This document shows positions 1 through 8,837 of a stretch of 64,000 nucleotides of DNA, piece by piece; the stretch's first letter is position 1, and each line of letters starts with the position of its first letter. A program made the position numbers and the translations under genes. Origin of the DNA: JAIOSF01 sp963677755 (GTDB taxonomy: Bacteria > Campylobacterota > Campylobacteria > Campylobacterales > Arcobacteraceae); the NCBI GenBank assembly GCA_963677755.1, contig OY782506.1:2232001-2296000 (forward strand). Direction: 5' to 3'. The notes beneath the pieces were generated by a model. It was not told the DNA's origin and made no database searches. It was given only the letters and a program-made list of their open reading frames with translations.

Positions 1-44
1 GATGCTAATAAACCAGCCATCAAAATATATTTTAAACTTTTCAT
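1..44 (-). CDS. 5' end of a secreted or membrane protein (partial)
   Basis: Only the first 14 codons lie in the window; the rest runs off the left edge. The visible start (MKSLKYILMAGLLA) has a basic residue pair followed by a hydrophobic run, as in a signal peptide or first membrane helix. A good ribosome binding site (GGAGAAAAG, complement of 46-54) sits just before the ATG at 44. The downstream product cannot be named. The gene is probably co-oriented with the lipoprotein gene to its right. Confidence 0.5.
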   Translation of the reverse strand, partial: MKSLKYILMAGLLA

Positions 45-88
45 TCTTTTCTCCATATTGTATATATAGTAATTATATCATTATGTAT

Positions 89-847
89 TTATATTAAAAA
101 TAAAATACTCATAATAGTTTCAATCCCTAATTCTTCAGGTTCTGCATGTAATAATATTAAAGTATGTTCAAAATGCAATAACATTTTAGAAGTAATAATT
201 TCAAAGCTATTATTTGATGGGTCTAATATAGATTCTTGTTTTGATTTAATATGAGATAAATCACTTAACTTAATTGTGTCTATATTGTGATAATTGAGTT
301 TTTTAGCTAGTTCTATTTGCCAATTATTTTGCCATGTTAAAAAAAGATAATTTCCATTACTATCTTTATTAAACTTTATACGCCATTGAATTATTTGCAA
401 ATTTTTATATGCTTTTTGTAGTGTTTCAACATCATAACTTAAAGCTGTCATTTTATATTTAGAATCCATATCAAATGCTTCATAAAACATTTTATACATT
501 CCAATGGCAAGATAATCACTTCTATAATCCACTTGTTTGTTTTTTTCAAAAGCATAATTTAAATAGTCTTGATAATGTTTTAAAGGGATACTATTATCTA
601 CATATAAGTGAATCTCATCTGTATTGTCTTGTATATTTTTTTGAAGTAGATGATTGAGTTGATTACTGTATGCATTTGGATTTCTTTTATCTAGTTTTAT
701 TTTATATTCTAAAAGTAATTCAACTAGTGATTTGTAATTATTTCTTATATGTTTTGCATTTTCTGTTTGAATTGTATTTCTAATCTTATCTTGAACATTA
801 GTACAACCTGTAAATATTAATAATATCAATAGAAACAGGTATTTCAT
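89..847 (-). CDS. Lipoprotein of unknown function
   Basis: Protein of 252 residues with a type II signal peptide: a hydrophobic N-terminus ending in a lipobox (LIFTGC, Cys15), so it should be lipidated and membrane-anchored outside the cytoplasm. The mature part is polar, rich in Asn, Lys and Ile, predicted mostly helical, and shows no catalytic motif that I recognise. It lies 8 bases downstream of the trhP-like gene on the same strand and is probably co-transcribed with it. I do not recognise the family. Lipidation is supported by the sequence; function is unknown. Confidence 0.75.
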   Translation of the reverse strand: MKYLFLLILLIFTGCTNVQDKIRNTIQTENAKHIRNNYKSLVELLLEYKIKLDKRNPNAYSNQLNHLLQKNIQDNTDEIHLYVDNSIPLKHYQDYLNYAFEKNKQVDYRSDYLAIGMYKMFYEAFDMDSKYKMTALSYDVETLQKAYKNLQIIQWRIKFNKDSNGNYLFLTWQNNWQIELAKKLNYHNIDTIKLSDLSHIKSKQESILDPSNNSFEIITSKMLLHFEHTLILLHAEPEELGIETIMSILFLI

Positions 848-855
848 CTTTTCAT

Positions 856-2148
856 TTATCCTAATGTAATTTCATCATCAAATTGTGTTTGAACTCGAAG
901 CATTGTCATATATGGTAATTTTCCTGGAAGTTTTATAGGGTTTGTATTTCCACTATGTACTGATTCCAACTCTTTTTCACTTTGAGTAATGATTTTTTTG
1001 AAACTTATATAATATTTTCCATTCTCTTTTTTATAGATTGAACCTATCTCATTGTCTACCTCAACAATAGTGCTATTTAATGGTGCAAATATTTCTGTCT
1101 CTTCATTTGGATAGGTTTTGTATTTACATAAAAAATACTCCTCATCTTCTAAAACCAATCCACTCACCTCGTAACTTCCAGCACTCAAAGCATAATCATG
1201 ATTTTGTGTATCACTTTTCTCAAATGGCTTATGGATAAGATAAGCATCTGTAAAGCCCCTATTTTTTGTAGTATTTAATTCATCTTGATATTTTTGTGCT
1301 TCAAACTTATCATTATAGCAATCTTCAAGTGCCATACGATAAGCATTTGCTGTAACAGCACAATAATATGGAGACTTTGTACGACCCTCTATTTTTATAC
1401 TGTCAACTGCACCACTATCTACTATCTCTTTTACATGTGAAGCTAAGTTCATATCTTTTGCATTAAAAATATATGTTCCAATCTCTGGTTGTTCTTCAAG
1501 TCTAAAAAGTGTCCCATGGTCATCATTTCCAGCATATAAAGTATATTCAAACCTACAATCATTTGCACAACTTCCTCTATTTGGAACTCTTCCCATTTGT
1601 ACTGCACTTACTAAACATCGGCCACTATATGCAAAACACATAGACCCATGTACAAAAACCTCTATCTCCAAATCTGGAAGCATTTTTTTGATCTCTTGTA
1701 CATCTTTTAAACTTATCTCTCGAGCTGCAATAATTCTTCGCACCCCCATATCATAATACACTTTTGCATCAAGATAGTTCATAACATTTGCTTGAGTTGA
1801 AAGATGTATTGGGATATTTGGTGCTAACTCATTACAAAGTTGTACAACCCCTGGAGTTGCTACTATTAAAGCATCTGGTTCAAGTGCTGCTATATTTGCT
1901 ATATGTTTTTTCAATAACTCTATTTGCGAATTAAAAGGGAAGCCATTGATTGTTACATACACTTTTTTCCCAATAGAATGTGCATAATCAATCCCCTCTT
2001 TAAAACTCTCCATAGTAAACTCTTTTCCACTTCGTATTCGTAAACTAAAGTGACTAACCCCACCATATACAGCATCTGCACCGTAAGCAAATGCTATTTT
2101 TAATTTTTCTAAATTACCTGCTGGAGATAATAATTCCACTTTCTTCAT
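856..2148 (-). CDS. trhP: U32 family peptidase-like tRNA hydroxylation protein TrhP
   Basis: Full-length member of the U32 family (430 residues). The N-terminal TIM-barrel-like segment begins with ELLSPAGNLEKLK and AYGADAVYGG. The family signature follows around residues 165-200 (VHGSMCFAYSGRCL, then NRGSCANDCRFEY), with the conserved Cys residues present. In E. coli the homologue YegQ (TrhP) takes part in prephenate-dependent 5-hydroxylation of U34 in tRNA; older annotations call the family collagenase-like protease. The gene heads a minus-strand pair with the lipoprotein and stops short of the upstream PEGA/DUF1566 gene by 10 bases. The family is certain; TrhP rather than another U32 branch is likely from length and overall match. 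Confidence 0.85.
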   Translation of the reverse strand: MKKVELLSPAGNLEKLKIAFAYGADAVYGGVSHFSLRIRSGKEFTMESFKEGIDYAHSIGKKVYVTINGFPFNSQIELLKKHIANIAALEPDALIVATPGVVQLCNELAPNIPIHLSTQANVMNYLDAKVYYDMGVRRIIAAREISLKDVQEIKKMLPDLEIEVFVHGSMCFAYSGRCLVSAVQMGRVPNRGSCANDCRFEYTLYAGNDDHGTLFRLEEQPEIGTYIFNAKDMNLASHVKEIVDSGAVDSIKIEGRTKSPYYCAVTANAYRMALEDCYNDKFEAQKYQDELNTTKNRGFTDAYLIHKPFEKSDTQNHDYALSAGSYEVSGLVLEDEEYFLCKYKTYPNEETEIFAPLNSTIVEVDNEIGSIYKKENGKYYISFKKIITQSEKELESVHSGNTNPIKLPGKLPYMTMLRVQTQFDDEITLG

Positions 2149-2158
2149 ATATTCTTTC

Positions 2159-3145
2159 CTATTTTAATAAAAATCTTTCTAAATTTTTTGTGATATTTGC
2201 GTCGTATGTTTCTACTGTCTCATTTTTATCCATTGGCAAAGTTGGTATAGGTAAATTTTTGTTAATTGTTCTCACACACCGCACCCGTCCTGTTTTTATC
2301 TCTTGCACTGATTTTTCTATTTCACCATATTCTATACTTAATACTTTTGCATATTCCCAAATATTATTTTTTCCTACAGAGGTATCACTTGACCAGTAAA
2401 AAACTCCTCCAAAACCATTGTATATCTCATCTTGATGTTTTTTATGAAGGTTATTTAGTTGTCCTATTGTTGGAAGACTCCAATCTTCATATCCACCTAT
2501 TCTAAGATTTTCACAATATACTTTTGCTTTCTCCCACTCTATTGGAGTGTTTGTAGCTTCTTTTGTATCTTCCCACATCTCATTACCTATAGTTTGTGTA
2601 TAAAGTCTTATATCAAGTGGTATTAAGATTAGTTTATAAGCTATTTCATTAAAATCATCTGCATAAACATCTCCATAAACAACACCTTCTTTGTAACCAT
2701 TTCTAATTCTAAATTCAATATTTTTTGCAGCATCTACTTCAAATACTCTATTTCTAGCATGAAGTACTTTTTCAAATTTCCCATTTATATAAAGTTCTCC
2801 ATCTTCCCCTACAAGAAAAACTTTCCCTTTTGCTTTTTCAAATTCTAAAACTATATTAGGAATAGTTGTTTCTTTTATATTAATTTTTTTGGCAATATCT
2901 GCTTTATAAAACTTTTTATCAGCAATTGCATATAAATAATAATCTTGCTCTGGAATTACTTGATACCTCTTAATTGGAGTTTTTCCCACAAAATCACCAT
3001 TCATATACACTTCTGTTCCCGTAACATTTGAGAGAATATTCATATAAGCTGGTTGCAAAGGCACTGTAGGTTTTGTTGTATTTGTGTCAGCTCCACTTAA
3101 AAAGCTTAAGCTAAGTGTTAATAATATCACAATTTTACCAAACAT
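2159..3145 (-). CDS. Secreted PEGA / DUF1566 domain protein
   Basis: I start the protein at the ATG at 3145, which follows AAGGA and opens with a clear signal peptide (MFGKIVILLTLSLSFLSGA). A longer reading frame exists to 3193 but would hide the signal behind 16 polar residues and overlap uppP. The mature protein has a PEGA-like beta domain near residues 35-90 (VYMNGDFVGKTP), a second beta region, and a C-terminal DUF1566 domain with its hallmarks (MWEDT, then GGYEDWSLPT, FYWSSDT and RVRCVR). DUF1566 resembles Lcl/sulfatase-modifying folds, and such proteins are usually exported and surface-associated. No enzymatic role is claimed. It sits between uppP and trhP, all on the minus strand. Confidence 0.75.
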   Translation of the reverse strand: MFGKIVILLTLSLSFLSGADTNTTKPTVPLQPAYMNILSNVTGTEVYMNGDFVGKTPIKRYQVIPEQDYYLYAIADKKFYKADIAKKINIKETTIPNIVLEFEKAKGKVFLVGEDGELYINGKFEKVLHARNRVFEVDAAKNIEFRIRNGYKEGVVYGDVYADDFNEIAYKLILIPLDIRLYTQTIGNEMWEDTKEATNTPIEWEKAKVYCENLRIGGYEDWSLPTIGQLNNLHKKHQDEIYNGFGGVFYWSSDTSVGKNNIWEYAKVLSIEYGEIEKSVQEIKTGRVRCVRTINKNLPIPTLPMDKNETVETYDANITKNLERFLLK

Positions 3146-3161
3146 TTTTATCCTTTTTTTT

Positions 3162-3929
3162 CTAAACGAACCATAATAGAAGTATTGTACCAAAAACTAT
3201 CCTATAGATACCAAATGCAACAAAAGTAAATCTCTCTAAAAACTTCAAAAAAAGTTTTATTGTCAGATAAGCAACTATAAAAGCTGTCACAAATCCAATC
3301 CCTAAAACCATCAAATTTGCATCACTAAAGTCTTTGTAGTGTTTCAATAAATCATACCCAGTAGTAGCACACATAACAGGAAATGCCAAAAGAAAACTAA
3401 ACTCAGCTGATGCTTTTCTATTAAGACCAACTAACATTGCTCCAATTATTGTACTACCTGCACGACTTGTTCCTGGGATTAAAGCTGCTATTTGAGCAAT
3501 ACCTATCCAAAGAGCTTGTTTATAAGATACTTTTTCCACATCATCTATAAAATGCTCTTTTTCAGTATAAAACTTCTCTACAATTAAAAAAATAATCCCA
3601 CCAACGATAAACATAATAGCAACTATTTTTATATCAAACATCGCTTTTATCTGTGATGAAAAAAGAAAACCAACAGCCCCTATTGGTATAAATGCTAAAA
3701 TAAGTTTTTTCCAAAGTTCTATTTTCTTGATACTAAACTTATCTCTATAAGTTAATAACACAGCTAAAATAGCAGCAAACTGAATAATCACTTCATACGC
3801 TGTAGTAACTTTTGTTTGGTCTATCCCTAAAGCTTCACTTGCAACTATTAAATGTCCCGTAGAACTAATAGGTAAAAACTCTGTAAATCCTTCTATTATC
3901 CCTAAAAGTATTGATTCTAATATTCCCAA
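3162..3929 (-). CDS. uppP: Undecaprenyl-diphosphatase UppP (BacA)
   Basis: Integral membrane enzyme that dephosphorylates undecaprenyl diphosphate so the lipid carrier can be reused for peptidoglycan and glycan export. The 255-residue length fits the family. Both signatures are present: the E-rich motif EGFTEFLPISSTGHL near residues 13-27 and GTSRAGST around residue 153, whose Ser/Arg residues belong to the active site. About eight hydrophobic helices are visible. It ends just before the PEGA protein and follows mqnA by one base on the same strand, so the two are probably co-transcribed. Confidence 0.95.
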   Translation of the reverse strand: MGILESILLGIIEGFTEFLPISSTGHLIVASEALGIDQTKVTTAYEVIIQFAAILAVLLTYRDKFSIKKIELWKKLILAFIPIGAVGFLFSSQIKAMFDIKIVAIMFIVGGIIFLIVEKFYTEKEHFIDDVEKVSYKQALWIGIAQIAALIPGTSRAGSTIIGAMLVGLNRKASAEFSFLLAFPVMCATTGYDLLKHYKDFSDANLMVLGIGFVTAFIVAYLTIKLFLKFLERFTFVAFGIYRIVFGTILLLWFV

Positions 3930-3930
3930 A

Positions 3931-4581
3931 TTATATATCCTTTGATAATCTCAAAAACAATTTCAAACTTTTTTTCTCTTTTATTCCAATATTGTAATGA
4001 ATTTTTGTAAGATAATCTAGTATCTGTTTTTTAGAGATTCCACTTCCTTTTGAGTATCTTTCTAAAATATATTGAGGAATATACACTTTTGTTTTTAAAA
4101 AATTTTTTGCTAGCTTTTCAAGTTGTTTTTCATGTTTATTTACACAAAGTCGAGCAAATACAAAAGGGAGATTATGTTTTTCTTTCCATTTAGTTGCTAA
4201 GTCGATAAACTTTTCATTGCTATTATGAAACTGATACAAGGCTTTATCTCCAATTACTACCTCTCCATCAATTTTTAATACTTTTGCTAGTGCATTTGAT
4301 GTTTCTGATTGGAAATCTTTTTTGTAACTTCCTGGTATTACCAAAACAGAATCCACAATTCCGTTGGCAACTATTCCTAAATCTAAACAATGTTTACATC
4401 TTCGTGAAGCAATAGAGCTAATAACAGCAGCATCAACTTTTCTTTTCTTAAATTTTTTATTGATAGCTGAGGGATATGACTTTTTATACTCGATAATCTG
4501 TTTCGTTTGAGTTGATAAGTTTTTTTTGATAAAAATATGTAGTGGTAAAAGATTAATAAAATCTATCTTTGCAAATATCAT
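3931..4581 (-). CDS. mqnA: Chorismate dehydratase MqnA (futalosine menaquinone pathway)
   Basis: Protein of 216 residues with the periplasmic-binding-like fold of the MqnA/MqnD family: INLLPLHIF at the N-terminus, VDAAVISSIAS near residue 50, GIVANGIVDSVLVIP, then an FVFARLCVNK strand. MqnA dehydrates chorismate to 3-[(1-carboxyvinyl)oxy]benzoate, the first step of menaquinone synthesis by the futalosine route, which Campylobacterota use instead of the Men pathway. At 216 residues it is shorter than many MqnA proteins (about 230-280), matching the epsilonproteobacterial form. It is divergent from moaD. MqnA rather than MqnD is inferred from the RCKHCLDLGIVANG segment and general similarity. 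Confidence 0.8.
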   Translation of the reverse strand: MIFAKIDFINLLPLHIFIKKNLSTQTKQIIEYKKSYPSAINKKFKKRKVDAAVISSIASRRCKHCLDLGIVANGIVDSVLVIPGSYKKDFQSETSNALAKVLKIDGEVVIGDKALYQFHNSNEKFIDLATKWKEKHNLPFVFARLCVNKHEKQLEKLAKNFLKTKVYIPQYILERYSKGSGISKKQILDYLTKIHYNIGIKEKKSLKLFLRLSKDI

Positions 4582-4611
4582 AACTAAATTAAATCCTTAT
4601 TTTTAATCAGT

Positions 4612-4617
4612 TATAAT
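4612..4617 (+). promoter_or_regulatory. -10 box of the moaD-moaE promoter
   Basis: A perfect TATAAT lies 43 bases before the moaD start in the short divergent region with mqnA. There is no convincing -35, as is usual in Campylobacterota. The moaD ribosome binding site AAAGGA follows at 4649-4654. Confidence 0.55.
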
Positions 4618-4660
4618 ATCCAAGTTATAGTAAGAATACGATTATTTAAAAGGAACAATT

Positions 4661-4882
4661 ATGGTAACAATAGAATTTTTAGGACCAATAAATAAAAAAG
4701 CGATGCAAGTGGATATTAAAAATCTCAACGAATTAAGTGATATTTTAAAACAAGATGAAGATTTAAAAGATTGGTTAAACAATAGTGCGGTAGCTATAAA
4801 TGATACATTAGTAAAAGATAAAAACCAAATCTTAAATGATGGAGACAAAATATCTTTACTTCCTCCTGTGTGTGGCGGATAA
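4661..4882 (+). CDS. moaD: Molybdopterin synthase small subunit MoaD
   Basis: Ubiquitin-like sulfur carrier of 73 residues that ends in the required Gly-Gly (PPVCGG). The C-terminal glycine is adenylated and thiocarboxylated, and it donates sulfur to precursor Z in the MoaD-MoaE complex to make molybdopterin. The fold is visible in the alternating strands at the N-terminus (MVTIEFLGP) and the loop DGDKISLLPPV. It is followed directly by moaE, which is its partner. Length and tail match MoaD rather than ThiS. Confidence 0.9.
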   Translation: MVTIEFLGPINKKAMQVDIKNLNELSDILKQDEDLKDWLNNSAVAINDTLVKDKNQILNDGDKISLLPPVCGG

Positions 4883-4884
4883 CT

Positions 4885-5328
4885 ATGGAATATTTGGAAC
4901 TCCATGATGGGAGTCTAGAAGTAGAAAAAATAACCAACAACTGGTACAATAATTTCAGACTTTCCAACTTTGGTGCAATTATCACTTTCGTAGGTGTTGT
5001 AAGAGATGAAGATGGAATAGATGGATTAAGTTTTGATATTTATGAACCTATTTTAAACTCATGGTTTGAATCATGGCAAAAAAAAGCAAAAGAAAAAAAT
5101 GCAATAGTGCTTATGGCACACAGCCGTGGTGATGTTCTTAATCACACGAGTTCTTATATAGCTGCCGTTTGTAGCCCTAAAAGAAGAGTAGCATTAGAAC
5201 TTATAGATGAATTTGTTGAAGATTTCAAAGCTTCAGCTCCAATATGGAAATATGATATTATCAAAGGGAAAAGAGAATATGCACTTAATAGAAGCACTGA
5301 AATATCAGGTGCTGGGTTATTAAGCTAA
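4885..5328 (+). CDS. moaE: Molybdopterin synthase catalytic subunit MoaE
   Basis: The catalytic half of molybdopterin synthase, 147 residues from the ATG at 4885. An upstream GTG at 4870 would overlap moaD and add five residues; the ATG two bases after the moaD stop is the more natural coupled start. Visible MoaE features are GAIITFVGVVRDEDG near residue 35, the HSRGDVL segment in place of the usual HR(I/V)G, and the C-terminal APIWKYDIIKGKREY, whose lysines line the active site. It works with MoaD made from the same transcript. Confidence 0.92.
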   Translation: MEYLELHDGSLEVEKITNNWYNNFRLSNFGAIITFVGVVRDEDGIDGLSFDIYEPILNSWFESWQKKAKEKNAIVLMAHSRGDVLNHTSSYIAAVCSPKRRVALELIDEFVEDFKASAPIWKYDIIKGKREYALNRSTEISGAGLLS

Positions 5329-5341
5329 ACAAAGGATAAGA

Positions 5342-6127
5342 ATGAGAGTAGATTTACATAACCATACAACTTTATGTAACCATGCAGAGGGTTCAATTGA
5401 AGAATACATTCAAAAAGCAATTGAACTAGGTATTGAAGTATATGGTTTTAGTGAACATGCTCCCATGAAAAACTTTGAAGATGGATATAGACTTATTTTA
5501 GATAAAAAGAATTTTTATGAAAAAACTATTCTAGATTTACAAAAAAAATACAAAAATCAAATACAAATCACTTTAGGATATGAAGTTGATTATATGAGTG
5601 GGGATTATATCCTTGAGACAATCAAAAATGCCGATGTTGATTATCTTATAGGGAGTGTTCATTATCTTGATAAATGGGGATTTGACAATCCTGAGTTTAT
5701 AGGTTCTTATAAAAATAAAAATATTGATACAATTTGGGAAGAGTATTTTGAAGCTGTAAAAGCTATGGCTAAAACTGGTTACTTTAATATTGTTGGACAT
5801 CTTGATCTTATCAAAATATTTAAATTTTTACCAAAAAAAGATATTAAATCTATTGCCTTAGAAAGTTTAAAACAGATTAAAAAATCTAATATGGTTATTG
5901 AGATAAATTGCTCTGGATTTAGAAAACCTATAGGGGAACAATACCCCTCTCGTGAACTTCTAGAGTTAGCTTTTGAACTTAATATACCAATTACTTTTGG
6001 AAGTGATGCCCATAGCGTTGAGCATATTGGGTTTAAATATGAAGAGGCAAAACAACTTGCTTTAGAAATTGGTTATACCTCTTGCATATATTTTGAGAAA
6101 AAAGAAAAAATAGAAACAGCCATATAA
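5342..6127 (+). CDS. hisK: PHP-type histidinol-phosphatase
   Basis: PHP-domain metallophosphatase of 261 residues. Metal ligands of the family are visible: DLHNHTTLCNHAEG at residues 4-17, GFSEHAPM near 35, GYEVDYM near 80, GSVHYLD near 104, GHLDLIK near 150 and FGSDAHS near 219. The HisK/HisJ family dephosphorylates L-histidinol phosphate in histidine synthesis. No his genes are adjacent, so the substrate rests on family membership. It follows moaE by 13 bases and may be read through from the moa promoter. Confidence 0.82.
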   Translation: MRVDLHNHTTLCNHAEGSIEEYIQKAIELGIEVYGFSEHAPMKNFEDGYRLILDKKNFYEKTILDLQKKYKNQIQITLGYEVDYMSGDYILETIKNADVDYLIGSVHYLDKWGFDNPEFIGSYKNKNIDTIWEEYFEAVKAMAKTGYFNIVGHLDLIKIFKFLPKKDIKSIALESLKQIKKSNMVIEINCSGFRKPIGEQYPSRELLELAFELNIPITFGSDAHSVEHIGFKYEEAKQLALEIGYTSCIYFEKKEKIETAI

Positions 6128-6229
6128 ACTTAAACAAATATAAATTTACACACAATTCATTTAGGTAAAAGCCCTTGTTTAAAGGATTAAGCCCAAGTTT
6201 AATTAAGCTTTTTTAAAGTTTTAATCCAC

Positions 6230-6235
6230 TATAAT
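6230..6235 (+). promoter_or_regulatory. -10 box of the ffh promoter
   Basis: A perfect TATAAT lies 30 bases before the ffh GTG start, within the 138-base gap after the histidinol phosphatase gene. The region upstream is T-rich with no clear -35. Confidence 0.55.
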
Positions 6236-6265
6236 CCCAAACTTAAAAAAATTAGGAGCGTAAGA

Positions 6266-7624
6266 GTGTTTGATTCTTTAACCAGTTCATTTAAATCTGT
6301 TGTTGGAAAAATTCGATATAAAGATGATGCTGCTGCACTCAAAAGAGCATTAACAGAACTTAAAAAATCACTTTTAAAAGCAGATGTACACCACAAAACC
6401 ACCAAAGAACTCCTAACTAAAATAGAATTGGACACAAAAGCAAATGGAATAGGACAAGATTCTTTTCTTAGAGCTTTAAGAGACTCACTTACACAAATAC
6501 TTACAACTACTGGAAACCAAGGTTTTGTTTACAGTAACAAATCACCACTTACAACTATCCTTATGACAGGTCTTCAAGGAAGTGGTAAAACAACTACAAC
6601 TGGAAAACTAGCAAACTATCTTAAAATGAGAAACAAAAAAGTTTTAGTTGCGGCTGCGGATTTACAAAGACTAGCAGCTGTAGAACAACTTAAACAAATT
6701 GGTGCCCAAATAGAAGTTGATGTGTATTTTGAAGAAAATGAGACAAACCCAGTAAAAATTGCTCTGAATGCAAAGAAAAAAGCTCAAGAGGGACTTTATG
6801 ATGTACTATTTATAGATACAGCTGGTCGACTTGCTATTGACGATGCATTAATGGATGAACTAAAAGAGGTCAAAGATGCTGTAGAACCTGATGAAATATT
6901 TTATGTTGCAGATTCATTAACAGGTCACGATGCTACAAAAACAGCAACTACTTTTAAAGAAAAAATTGGAATAGATGGTGTAATTTTATCAAAATATGAT
7001 GGTGACACAAAAGGTGGGGTTGCTATATCTATTGCACATCAAGTTAAAGTGCCATTAAGATTTGTGGGTATTGGTGAAAAAATGCCAGATATTGAACCAT
7101 TTATCCCAGACAGAATTGTATCTAGACTTATGGGTGCTGGAGATGTTGAAGGTTTAAGTGAAAAAGCAGCTGCTGTTATTGATGAGAAAAAAGCAAAAGA
7201 GGTTACTAAAAAAATCAGAAAAGGTGAATTTAACTTTAATGACTTTTTAGAACAACTTGATATGATGAAAAAACTTGGAAGTATGAAATCTATTCTTGGA
7301 ATGATTCCAGGTATGGGAAATATGGCAAATCAATTAAAAGATATGGATTTAGAAAACTCTGGAGAGATTGTCCGAATTAAAGCATTAATATCTTCTATGA
7401 CGCCAAAAGAGAAAGAGACACCAAGTATCATAAATCCTTCACGAAAGAAAAGATTAGCACGAGGTGCTGGACTATCTGAAGTACAGGTAAATAAAATTCT
7501 TAAGCAATTTAAAAATGCAGCCAAAATGGCAAAAAAAATGTCAGGAAAAGGTGGCATGAAAGATATGCAAAAGATGATGTCACAAATGGGTGGCGCTGGT
7601 GGAATGCCACAAATACCAAGATAG
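6266..7624 (+). CDS. ffh: Signal recognition particle GTPase Ffh
   Basis: SRP54-type protein of 452 residues that binds signal sequences on the ribosome and targets membrane proteins with FtsY. The order is N domain (residues 1-90), G domain with the P-loop GLQGSGKTTTTGK near 100, DTAGR near 187 and SKYDGDTKGG near 244, then a Met-rich M domain (MMKKLGSMKSILGMIPGMGNM and the C-terminal MKDMQKMMSQMGG run). The start is GTG at 6266, chosen because TAGGAG precedes it at the right distance. It leads the rpsP-khpA-rimM group. Confidence 0.96.
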   Translation: MFDSLTSSFKSVVGKIRYKDDAAALKRALTELKKSLLKADVHHKTTKELLTKIELDTKANGIGQDSFLRALRDSLTQILTTTGNQGFVYSNKSPLTTILMTGLQGSGKTTTTGKLANYLKMRNKKVLVAAADLQRLAAVEQLKQIGAQIEVDVYFEENETNPVKIALNAKKKAQEGLYDVLFIDTAGRLAIDDALMDELKEVKDAVEPDEIFYVADSLTGHDATKTATTFKEKIGIDGVILSKYDGDTKGGVAISIAHQVKVPLRFVGIGEKMPDIEPFIPDRIVSRLMGAGDVEGLSEKAAAVIDEKKAKEVTKKIRKGEFNFNDFLEQLDMMKKLGSMKSILGMIPGMGNMANQLKDMDLENSGEIVRIKALISSMTPKEKETPSIINPSRKKRLARGAGLSEVQVNKILKQFKNAAKMAKKMSGKGGMKDMQKMMSQMGGAGGMPQIPR

Positions 7625-7639
7625 ATATAAGTGCTAAGT

Positions 7640-7682
7640 GTTAAGTGCTAAGATGAAAAAATCATTTTAGCACTTAACATAA
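7640..7682 (+). repeat. Long intergenic hairpin between ffh and rpsP
   Basis: An inverted repeat gives an almost uninterrupted stem of about 19 bp: TGTTAAGTGCTAA at 7641-7653 pairs with TTAGCACTTAACA at 7669-7681, continued by GATGA/TCATT with one G-U, and an AAAAA loop. The segment AAGTGCTAAG also occurs twice in tandem (7631-7640 and 7645-7654). No U-tract follows the stem, so this is not a normal intrinsic terminator. It may be a processing or mRNA-stability element separating ffh from the ribosomal genes. Confidence 0.65.
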
Positions 7683-7716
7683 AAGTTAAACAAAATAAAA
7701 AAATTAAGGAAGAAAA

Positions 7717-7947
7717 ATGACAGTAATTAGATTAACAAGAATGGGTAGAAACAAAAAACCATTTTACAGAATCGTTGTAACAGATAGTAGAAAAAGAAGA
7801 GACTCAGGTTGGATTGAATCAATTGGTTACTATAACCCAGTATCAGAACCAAAAGTATTAAAATTTGATCAAGAAAGACTTGACTACTGGCTAAGTGTTG
7901 GTGCTCAACCATCAGAAAAAGTAGCAAAACTTACAGCTAAAAAATAA
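7717..7947 (+). CDS. rpsP: 30S ribosomal protein S16
   Basis: Complete S16 of 76 residues, with the family opening TVIRLTRMGRNKKPFYRIVV, the SRKRRDSGWIE segment and GYYNPV. It is a primary binding protein of the 30S body. An AAGGAAG ribosome binding site precedes the ATG. It follows the large hairpin after ffh and is followed by khpA after 5 bases. Confidence 0.97.
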   Translation: MTVIRLTRMGRNKKPFYRIVVTDSRKRRDSGWIESIGYYNPVSEPKVLKFDQERLDYWLSVGAQPSEKVAKLTAKK

Positions 7948-7952
7948 TTCTT

Positions 7953-8192
7953 ATGATTTCTGAATTTGTTTCTACTTATGCCAAGATGATTGTTAGCCAT
8001 CCTGAAGATATTGAGGTTGAATCAAAAGAGATAAATGATTCTTTTTTTGAGATAACAATTATCGCAAATAGTAATGATATAGGAAAACTCATCGGTAAAA
8101 ATGGAAATATGATTAATGCTATGAAAACTATTCTTAATGGTTGTAAAGCGAAAGATGGTATCTCCTACAAAATACAAGTAATATCAAAGTAA
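7953..8192 (+). CDS. khpA: KH-domain RNA-binding protein KhpA
   Basis: Small protein of 79 residues consisting of one KH domain with the GXXG loop (IGKNGNMINAMKTIL, residues 48-62). KhpA is an RNA-binding protein that in many bacteria sits between rpsP and rimM, as here. There is no clear Shine-Dalgarno sequence; the start lies 5 bases after the rpsP stop, suggesting translational coupling. Confidence 0.92.
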   Translation: MISEFVSTYAKMIVSHPEDIEVESKEINDSFFEITIIANSNDIGKLIGKNGNMINAMKTILNGCKAKDGISYKIQVISK

Positions 8193-8228
8193 TTTGATAC
8201 TACTTGCATATATTTACAAAGGTTCACT

Positions 8229-8753
8229 ATGGAAAAAATATATGTAGCAAAACTCGGAAAAACAGTTGGTCTTAAAGGGCAACAAAAACTACACATTGAT
8301 TCAGATTTTCCTGAACAATTTAAAAAAAACGCAAAGTTTATCACTGACAAAAAACAAGAACTTGTTATAGAATCTTACAACGCAACAAGTAATGTAGTAA
8401 AATTTATTGGTATTGATACTGTTGAAGATGCTAAAAAACTTATAAATAAACAACTTTTCACTTCAGTAGAAGATACTAAAGAGTTGTGTCAATTACAAGA
8501 AAAACAATATTTTTGGTTTGATATTATGGATTGTCTCATTATTGAAGATGATTTAGTATTGGGAAAAGTAGTGGATATTCAAAGAATGCCATTATCTGAT
8601 TATCTTCTTATTGATACTGCAAAAGAACTTATTGAAAAAAAACTTTCTACTCAATTTTTAATACCTTATATTGATGATTATATACTTAATGTTGATATAA
8701 ATAACAAAAAAATAGTTACAAAAAATAGTTACCTTATCCTTGAGAATAGCTAG
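8229..8753 (+). CDS. rimM: 16S rRNA processing protein RimM
   Basis: Protein of 174 residues with the N-terminal RimM barrel (VAKLGKTVGLKGQQKLH) and the C-terminal PRC-barrel region (YFWFDIMDCLIIEDDLVLGKV). RimM binds S19 and the 16S 3' domain during maturation of the 30S head. It usually precedes trmD and rplS; here neither follows, and the next gene is pyrC on its own promoter. Confidence 0.93.
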   Translation: MEKIYVAKLGKTVGLKGQQKLHIDSDFPEQFKKNAKFITDKKQELVIESYNATSNVVKFIGIDTVEDAKKLINKQLFTSVEDTKELCQLQEKQYFWFDIMDCLIIEDDLVLGKVVDIQRMPLSDYLLIDTAKELIEKKLSTQFLIPYIDDYILNVDINNKKIVTKNSYLILENS

Positions 8754-8837
8754 CTTTAATAGTTAATTTTAATACTTTAATGGTACTTAATTTATAAGTA
8801 GCTGAAGAAATCTTTAGAAATATAATAATTTTTTTGA

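Noticed and set aside
5573..5800. Minus-strand open frame inside the histidinol phosphatase gene.
   Set aside because: Fully overlapped by a clear PHP-domain enzyme and without any protein features.
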